Origin: Streptomyces sp. HUAS YS2
GTDB taxonomy: Bacteria; Actinomycetota; Actinomycetes; Streptomycetales; Streptomycetaceae
Assembly: GCF_033343995.1 (NCBI RefSeq)
Contig: NZ_CP137573.1
Span: 5,737,001-5,801,000, forward strand
Direction: 5' to 3'
Length of the DNA stretch: 64,000 nt
Part shown: piece by piece, positions 59,059 through 64,000 of the stretch
How the letters are laid out: every line of letters begins with the position of its first letter
Numbering within the stretch: the stretch's first letter is position 1
Notes under the pieces: model-generated
Told to the model about the DNA's origin: nothing
What the model saw: the letters and a program-made list of their open reading frames with translations, nothing else
Databases searched by the model: none
Position numbers and translations under genes: made by a program

Positions 59059-59651
59059 GGCCGCTCTCCGCGCTTGACCTGCGGCTTCGGCAACCGCAGA
59101 CGGCGCATCTGGAGCGTGCGCATCAGGCCGTACGCGACAGCGCCGCGCTTCGGCTCGTTCGGGAAGCGCTCGTTCAGCTGCTTGCGCAGCCGGATCGTGA
59201 GACCGATCGAGTCGATCACGATCATGACGATGACGCCGAGCCACAGCACCAGCGAGATCTGCTGCAGGTTGCCGGCCCGGATCATCGACAGGACGAGGAT
59301 GACCACCGCCATCGGCAGGAAGAACTCCGCGACGGCGAAGCGCGAGTCGACGAAGTCACGCACGAAGCGGCGGACCGGACCCTTGTCGCGGGCGGGCAGG
59401 TACCGCTCGTCTCCGGTCGCGAGGGCCTCGCGCTGCTTGGCCATGTCCGTGCGGCGCGCCTCGCGCTGCCGGCGCATGGCGTCCTTGCGGTCCAGCGGTG
59501 CTGTCTGCGCGCGGCGGCGCTGGGACTGGGCGTCACTCCGCTTCGGGGTCGGGCGGCCCTTCGGGGCCTCGGGGTCGCGGGGCTGCTTGGAGAGGTCCGC
59601 CGTCACCTGGTCGGTGGGGGCCTTCTCATCCTTCGAACGGCTACGGAACAC
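59055..59651 (-). CDS. DUF3043 membrane protein
   Basis: This 198-residue protein has ~100 residues of charged, Arg/Lys/Gln-rich cytoplasmic sequence (with RRTDMAKQREALATGDERYLPARDKGPVRRFVRDFVDSRF), then two membrane helices (~115-160) and a basic tail. It matches DUF3043, an actinobacterial family of unknown function commonly near pspA. The GTG at 59651 gives VFRSRSKDEK; no strong ribosome-binding site is visible. It is divergent from pspA and coupled to the methyltransferase gene. Confidence 0.87.
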   Translation of the reverse strand: MFRSRSKDEKAPTDQVTADLSKQPRDPEAPKGRPTPKRSDAQSQRRRAQTAPLDRKDAMRRQREARRTDMAKQREALATGDERYLPARDKGPVRRFVRDFVDSRFAVAEFFLPMAVVILVLSMIRAGNLQQISLVLWLGVIVMIVIDSIGLTIRLRKQLNERFPNEPKRGAVAYGLMRTLQMRRLRLPKPQVKRGERP

Positions 59652-59918
59652 ATTGCCAGGGTACGTGGTGGCAGGCATGGACCACAGTGCGGGCGGGAAC
59701 GATCCGCTAACGGCCTGCGTCTGGATGGACGAGGCCGGACGCCGTACACGGTCCCCCGAGGTCCATCTACTCCCTGGGCCGGAGACGGGCGGTGCGCAGT
59801 CGTCCTTGGGGAGGAGCGCATCCGGCCCCGAACAGTGCGGTAATGGAGGCAGGAACCGTACTGTGGGTTCTGTTGGAGTGCTTGAGCCGAGTCCGTCAGA
59901 AGGGGGCGCGCGAAGCCC
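59652..59918. promoter_or_regulatory. Divergent promoter region of DUF3043 and pspA genes
   Basis: A 267-bp spacer. GGAAC at 59852-59856 followed after 15 bp by GTT at 59872-59874 resembles an ECF-sigma promoter (sigma-E type), ~45 bp before the pspA start. An open 81-codon frame (59677-59922) spans the region, but it overlaps pspA and is not called. Confidence 0.45.
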
Positions 59919-60722
59919 ATGAGCGGTGTGATGAAGCGTATGGGGATGATCTTCCGCGCGAAGGCAAACAAGGCCCTTGACCGGGCCGAGGATCCGCGCG
60001 AGACCCTCGATTACTCCTACCAGAAGCAGCTGGAGCTCCTGCAGAAGGTGCGCCGGGGCGTCGCGGACGTCGCGACCTCGCGCAAGCGCCTTGAACTGCA
60101 GCTGAACCAGCTCCAGGGCCAGTCCGCCAAGCTGGAGGACCAGGGCCGCAAGGCGCTGGCGCTCGGCCGCGAGGACCTGGCCCGCGAGGCGCTGTCCCGC
60201 CGGGCGGCGCTCCAGCAGCAGGTCTCCGACCTCGAGGTGCAGCACCAGACGCTGCAGGGCGAGGAGGAGAAGCTGACGCTGGCCGCGCAGCGGCTGCAGG
60301 CCAAGGTCGACGCCTTCCGCACGAAGAAGGAGACGATCAAGGCCACGTACACCGCGGCCCAGGCGCAGACCCGCATCGCGGAGTCGTTCTCCGGCATCTC
60401 GGAGGAGATGAGCGACGTCGGCGTGGCGATCCAGCGCGCCGAGGACAAGACCGCCCAGCTGCAGGCGCGGGCGGGCGCGATCGACGAGCTGCTGGCCTCC
60501 GGTGCCCTGGACGACCACTCCGGGCTCGCCAAGGACGACATCCAGGCCGAGCTGGACCGCCTGTCGGGCGGTACGGACGTCGAGCTGGAGCTCCAGCGGA
60601 TGAAGGCCGAGCTGGCCGGCGGCCCGTCCGCCTCGCAGCAGGCGATCGAGGGCGGTACGCAGGACCAGGCGCAGTCCCAGTCCTCGCAGCAGTCCTCCCA
60701 CCCGAGGTTCGACAAGCAGTAG
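59919..60722 (+). CDS. pspA: Phage-shock protein A / IM30 family
   Basis: This 267-residue coiled-coil protein binds and stabilises the inner face of the membrane under stress. It begins with an amphipathic N-terminal helix (VMKRMGMIFRAKANKALDRAEDP), followed by ESCRT-III-like helices of the PspA family through ~residue 225. It ends in a Gln/Ser-rich tail longer than in the enteric protein. The ATG at 59919 has AAGGGGG somewhat far upstream; a later in-frame ATG (59931) is possible. It is probably co-transcribed with the next gene. Confidence 0.93.
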   Translation: MSGVMKRMGMIFRAKANKALDRAEDPRETLDYSYQKQLELLQKVRRGVADVATSRKRLELQLNQLQGQSAKLEDQGRKALALGREDLAREALSRRAALQQQVSDLEVQHQTLQGEEEKLTLAAQRLQAKVDAFRTKKETIKATYTAAQAQTRIAESFSGISEEMSDVGVAIQRAEDKTAQLQARAGAIDELLASGALDDHSGLAKDDIQAELDRLSGGTDVELELQRMKAELAGGPSASQQAIEGGTQDQAQSQSSQQSSHPRFDKQ

Positions 60723-60747
60723 CCCCGACTCGCAGTAAGGACGCGTC

Positions 60748-61026
60748 ATGATCGTAAGGATCATGGGGGAGGGCCAGTGGGAAGTGGCGGACAGCCGCTT
60801 TCCCGAGCTCAACAAGCTCGACGACGAACTGCTCGAAGAGATGGAGGGCGGCGACGAGGAGGGCTTTCGCCGCACTCTGGGCGCGCTGCTCGACGCGATC
60901 CGCCAGCTCGGCGAACCGCTCCCCGACGACGCGCTCGAACCCTCCGAACTGATCCTTCCGGCACCCGACGCCACGCTCGAAGAGGTCCGCGAGTTGCTCT
61001 CGGACAACGGGCTGATCCCGGGCTGA
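60748..61026 (+). CDS. PspA-associated protein PspAA
   Basis: This 92-residue acidic protein begins MIVRIMGEGQWEVADSRFPELNKLDDELLEEME, the hallmark of the PspAA family that accompanies PspA in actinobacteria and some others. It has no catalytic motif and probably binds PspA or a partner to tune it. It lies 25 bp downstream of pspA on the same strand, and a following GC-rich stretch leads to the kinase gene. Confidence 0.92.
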   Translation: MIVRIMGEGQWEVADSRFPELNKLDDELLEEMEGGDEEGFRRTLGALLDAIRQLGEPLPDDALEPSELILPAPDATLEEVRELLSDNGLIPG

Positions 61027-61144
61027 CACCGGGCCGAGCCGACCGGGCACCGCACTCCGACGGCCCCGGCGCCCCACAAGGGTGCCGGGGCCGCCCGCGT
61101 CCGGGCCTGCCCCCCGGGCCCGGCACCCCGTACCGTTGCTCGAC

Positions 61145-62374
61145 GTGACGTCCATCGGTAGCGGGCTGTCCCGGAGTCGGGACTGGCTCCGCGCGCATCC
61201 CCTCGCCTTCGACGCGGGCCTCGCCGTGGCCGTGCTCGTCTGCATGGTCACCGGGTCCTTCGCCGACCCGCACGGCGGGCCCAACGGGCCCACCTTCGGC
61301 AATCGCACCCCCGACGCCACCAGCGTCGCGTTCATGGTGCTCGGGGCCGCCGTGCTCGTGCTGCGGCGGCGCGACCCGCGGACCGTGCTCGCGGCCACCG
61401 TCGGCATCACCCTGATCGAGCTGGTCGTCGACGACCCGCCCGCGCCCGTCGCGATGAGCGCCGTCATCGCGCTCTACACGGTCGCCGCGACCACGGACCG
61501 GCCCACCACCTGGCGCGTCGGCCTGCTCACCATGACCGTGCTGACCGCCGCCGCGATGTTCTTCGGCAAGACCCCCTGGTACACCCAGGAGAACCTGGGG
61601 ATCTTCGCCTGGACCGGGATGGCGTCCGCCGCAGGCGACGCGGTCCGCAGCCGCCGGGCCTTCATCAACGCCATCCGCGAGCGCGCCGAACGCGCCGAAC
61701 GCACCCGCGAGGAGGAGGCCCGGCGGCGGGTCGCCGAGGAGCGGCTCCGGATCGCCCGCGACCTGCACGACGTCGTCGCCCACCACATCGCCCTGGTCAA
61801 CGTGCAGGCCGGAGTCGCCGCGCACGTCATGGACAAGCGCCCCGACCAGGCCAAGGAGGCCCTCGCGCACGTCCGGGACGCCAGCCGGTCCGCGCTCAAC
61901 GAGCTGCGCGCCACGGTCGGGCTGCTCCGCCAGTCCGGCGACCCGGAGGCGCCCACCGAACCGGCCCCCGGCCTCGGCGTCCTCGACGAACTCCTGGACA
62001 CCTTCCGCAACGCGGGCCTGCCCGTCGAGGTGGCCCGCGCCGACGAGGACGGCGCGCTGCCCGCGGCCGTCGACCTCGCCGCGTACCGGATCATCCAGGA
62101 GGCGCTCACCAACGTCCGCAAGCACGCCGGGCCGGACGCCAAGGCCGAGGTCAGCGTCGTCCGGGTGGGCCGCACCGTCGAGGTCACCGTCCTCGACAAC
62201 GGCGCCCCCGGCCCCGTGCCCGCGGTGCACGACACCGGCGGCCACGGCCTCGTCGGCATGCGCGAGCGCGTCACCGCGCTCGGCGGGACGCTCACCGCGG
62301 CCCCCCGGTACGGCGGCGGCTTCCGGGTGCAGGCGATACTGCCGGTGACGGTCCGCACGCGGGAGGACGCATGA
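61145..62374 (+). CDS. NarL-type sensor histidine kinase
   Basis: This 409-residue (from GTG 61145) membrane kinase has about four or five membrane segments in residues ~20-170. A HisKA_3 dimerisation helix follows with the phosphoacceptor in RIARDLHDVVAHH (His208), then an ATPase domain with NVRKHAG, LDNGAPG and HGLVGMRERV. The extracytoplasmic loops are short, suggesting sensing within the membrane. It is upstream of and coupled to the response regulator gene (ATGA). Confidence 0.93.
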   Translation: MTSIGSGLSRSRDWLRAHPLAFDAGLAVAVLVCMVTGSFADPHGGPNGPTFGNRTPDATSVAFMVLGAAVLVLRRRDPRTVLAATVGITLIELVVDDPPAPVAMSAVIALYTVAATTDRPTTWRVGLLTMTVLTAAAMFFGKTPWYTQENLGIFAWTGMASAAGDAVRSRRAFINAIRERAERAERTREEEARRRVAEERLRIARDLHDVVAHHIALVNVQAGVAAHVMDKRPDQAKEALAHVRDASRSALNELRATVGLLRQSGDPEAPTEPAPGLGVLDELLDTFRNAGLPVEVARADEDGALPAAVDLAAYRIIQEALTNVRKHAGPDAKAEVSVVRVGRTVEVTVLDNGAPGPVPAVHDTGGHGLVGMRERVTALGGTLTAAPRYGGGFRVQAILPVTVRTREDA

Positions 62375-63057
62375 CCATCCGGGTACTGCTCGCCGACGAC
62401 CAGGCCCTGCTCCGCAGCGCCTTCAAGGTGCTGGTGGACTCCGAGCCCGACATGGAGGTCGTGGCCGAGGCCGCCGACGGCGCGGAGGCGGTCGCGCTCG
62501 CCCGTTCCGCCGGGGCCGACGTCGTCCTGATGGACATCCGGATGCCCGGCACCGACGGCCTCGCCGCGACCCGCATGATCACCGCCGACCCGGAGCTGTC
62601 CGCGGTCCGGATCGTCATGCTGACCACCTTCGAGGTGGACGAGTACGTGGTGCAGTCGCTGCGCGCCGGCGCGTCCGGCTTCCTCGGCAAGGGCGCCGAG
62701 CCGGAGGAACTGCTCAACGCCATCCGGATCGCGGCGGCCGGCGAGGCGCTGCTGTCCCCGGCCGCGACCAAGGGGCTGATCGCCAAGTTCCTCGCGCAGG
62801 GCGGCGGTTCGGACCCGGGCGACGGGCCCGGCGCGCACTCCGAGCGGCTCTCCGCCCTCACCACCCGGGAGCGCGAGGTGCTCGTCCTCGTCGCGGGCGG
62901 CCACTCGAACGACGAGATCGCCGACCGGCTGGAGGTCAGCCCGCTCACGGTCAAGACGCATGTGAACCGGGCGATGGCCAAGCTGGGCGCCCGCGACCGG
63001 GCGCAATTGGTGGTAACCGCGTACGAATCGGGCCTGGTACGTCCAAGGGTGGAGTAG
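62371..63057 (+). CDS. NarL/LuxR-family response regulator
   Basis: This 228-residue protein has a receiver domain (acidic pair Asp9-Asp10, phosphoacceptor Asp55 in VVLMDIRMPG, Thr in MLTTF, Lys in FLGKGA). A LuxR-type helix-turn-helix (LTTREREVLVLVAGGHSNDEIADRLEVSPLTVKTHVNRAMAKLGARDR) follows. Its ATG overlaps the kinase stop. The next gene downstream, an RND transporter, is a likely target by position. Confidence 0.95.
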   Translation: MTIRVLLADDQALLRSAFKVLVDSEPDMEVVAEAADGAEAVALARSAGADVVLMDIRMPGTDGLAATRMITADPELSAVRIVMLTTFEVDEYVVQSLRAGASGFLGKGAEPEELLNAIRIAAAGEALLSPAATKGLIAKFLAQGGGSDPGDGPGAHSERLSALTTREREVLVLVAGGHSNDEIADRLEVSPLTVKTHVNRAMAKLGARDRAQLVVTAYESGLVRPRVE

Positions 63058-63228
63058 CCCGAACCCCCGGCGTACTCCGAACGCGGTATGCGCGGCATAA
63101 AGGATCTGGACCTGGGACCGACGGAACGGCCCGCTCCGTGGCGGAGGGTATAGGCGGGCGGTACCTGACTGAGCTCTTCGGGCGGGGCGCCCGCTTCCTG
63201 CGTACGTACGCCACAGAAGAGAGACCCC
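63058..63228. promoter_or_regulatory. Upstream region of the RND transporter gene
   Basis: A 171-bp gap. It includes TATGCGCGGCATA (63089-63101), a short inverted repeat TATGC-N3-GCATA, which could be a response-regulator site. GAAGAGAGA precedes the transporter ATG. Confidence 0.35.
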
Positions 63229-64000
63229 ATGTCCTGGCTGTCCAGATTCAGCCTCGCGCAACGGGCCCTTATAGGCCTGATGTCGATCGTCGCGATCGTC
63301 TTCGGGGCGATCGCCATCCCGCAGCTGAAGCAGCAGCTGCTGCCGTCCATCGAGCTGCCGATGGTGTCGGTCCTCGCTCCCTACCAGGGCGCGTCCCCCG
63401 ACGTGGTCGAGAAGCAGGTCGTCGAACCGCTCGAGAACACCCTGAAGGCCGTCGACGGCATCAAGGGCATCACGGCCACCGCCTCCGAGGGCAACGCCGT
63501 CATCATGGCCACCTTCGACTACGGCGACGAGGGCACCAAGCAGCTCGTCGCCGACGTCCAGCAGGCCGTCAACCGCGCCCGGATCGCGCTGCCCGACTCC
63601 GTCGACCCGCAGGTCGTGGCCGGGTCGACCGACGACATCCCGACCGTCGTCCTCGCCGTCACCTCCGACAAGGACCAGCAGGCGCTGGCCGACCAGCTCC
63701 AGCGCACGGTCGTCCCGACCCTGGAGGACATCGACGGCGTCGGCCAGGTCTCCGTCGACGGCGTCCAGGACGTCCAGGTCTCCGTCACCCCCGACGACGC
63801 GAAGCTCGCGGCGGCCGGCCTCAACGCCATGACCCTCGCCGAGGCGATCAAGGCCGGCGGCGGGACGATCCCGGCGGGCTCCTTCTCCGAGGCCGGCAAG
63901 AGCCGCACGGTCCAGGTCGGCGGCGGGTTCACCTCGCTCCAGCAGATCCAGGACCTGCGCATCGCCCCGCAGCCCGGCGCCGGCGCCTCCGGCAAGCCGG
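63229..64000 (+). CDS. RND (AcrB/MMPL-type) efflux transporter, 5' part
   Basis: The first 257 residues of a large membrane transporter lie here; the gene runs past the window edge. It begins MSWLSRFSLAQRALIGLMSIVAIVFGAIAIPQLKQQLLPSIELP, then VLAPYQGASPDVVEKQVVEPLENTLKAVDGI and a porter-domain segment. This is the N-terminal pattern of the HME/AcrB RND family, with the first helix and pore/porter region. The substrate cannot be told. It is directly downstream of a two-component pair that may control it. Confidence 0.92.
   Translation, partial: MSWLSRFSLAQRALIGLMSIVAIVFGAIAIPQLKQQLLPSIELPMVSVLAPYQGASPDVVEKQVVEPLENTLKAVDGIKGITATASEGNAVIMATFDYGDEGTKQLVADVQQAVNRARIALPDSVDPQVVAGSTDDIPTVVLAVTSDKDQQALADQLQRTVVPTLEDIDGVGQVSVDGVQDVQVSVTPDDAKLAAAGLNAMTLAEAIKAGGGTIPAGSFSEAGKSRTVQVGGGFTSLQQIQDLRIAPQPGAGASGKP

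Noticed and set aside
59677..59922. An 81-codon frame upstream of pspA
   Set aside because: It overlaps the pspA start, has no ribosome-binding site and occupies the expected pspA promoter.
1..64000. tRNA, rRNA or CRISPR arrays
   Set aside because: No cloverleaf with a conserved T-loop, no rRNA core sequence and no regularly spaced repeats were seen.

Overview
The window is about 64 kb of very GC-rich DNA with strong third-position GC bias. It has many GTG starts, ATGA/GTGA operon overlaps and long antisense open frames. Gene content and order point to a Streptomyces (or very close relative) chromosome core: glutamine synthetases II and I, each with a GlnR-type box; lipA and lipB; aceE, a two-lipoyl-domain E2 and lpd; pepA; cobS, cobT and cobU; pspA; and a NarL-type two-component pair. 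From memory, much of this order (pepA, E2, a TIGR01777 protein, lipB, lipA, DUF4191, RDD, glnA, with cobS/cobT nearby) is also seen in Mycobacterium tuberculosis, so most of the window is ancestral actinobacterial backbone. No rRNA, tRNA or CRISPR array was seen.

Layout. 1-8 kb: a truncated membrane protein, a HCxxGKDRTG phosphatase, a lipoprotein, a DUF1996 secreted protein, an epimerase, then a Met/His-rich membrane protein with a PepSY-TM protein facing an orphan winged-helix regulator (probably metal-related). 8-20 kb: glnII, an operon of a Ro60/vWA-like protein and a partner protein, a Gfo/Idh/MocA oxidoreductase, a MarR-MocR operon divergent from a hydrolase, an ArsC-like protein and glnA. 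20-34 kb: RDD, DUF4191, lipA, lipB, an HTH/TPR-like regulator, an FAD enzyme, TIGR01777, a TetR gene divergent from two SDRs, and a WYL regulator. 34-43.5 kb: aceE, a GntR regulator, the E2 and E3 subunits and pepA, all leftward. 43.8-50.6 kb: a five-gene rightward operon. 50.6-51.5 kb: an IS5-family insertion. 51.5-59 kb: cobS, a membrane protein, an MprF/LysX-like protein, cobT, and cobU fused to a metallo-beta-lactamase-fold domain. 58-64 kb: a methyltransferase with an apparent CTG start, DUF3043, pspA-pspAA, a sensor kinase/response regulator pair and the start of an RND transporter.

The most interesting region is 43.8-50.6 kb. An Agd3-like (CE18-type) deacetylase, a PelF-like glycosyltransferase, a polytopic membrane protein, a spherulin-4/GH135-like protein and a GH114-like lipoprotein lie in one tightly packed operon. 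The catalytic families match those of fungal galactosaminogalactan (Agd3, Sph3, Ega3), and the glycosyltransferase matches bacterial Pel polysaccharide (PelF). The locus looks like a complete, little-described system for making, deacetylating and trimming a GalNAc-rich exopolysaccharide. An IS element has inserted exactly at the CTAG containing the last gene's stop codon and left that gene intact.

Other points worth attention are paired palindromes upstream of aceE, a 16-bp palindrome whose half recurs upstream of the winged-helix gene, MarR/TetR/GntR/WYL operator candidates, and several probable non-ATG starts.
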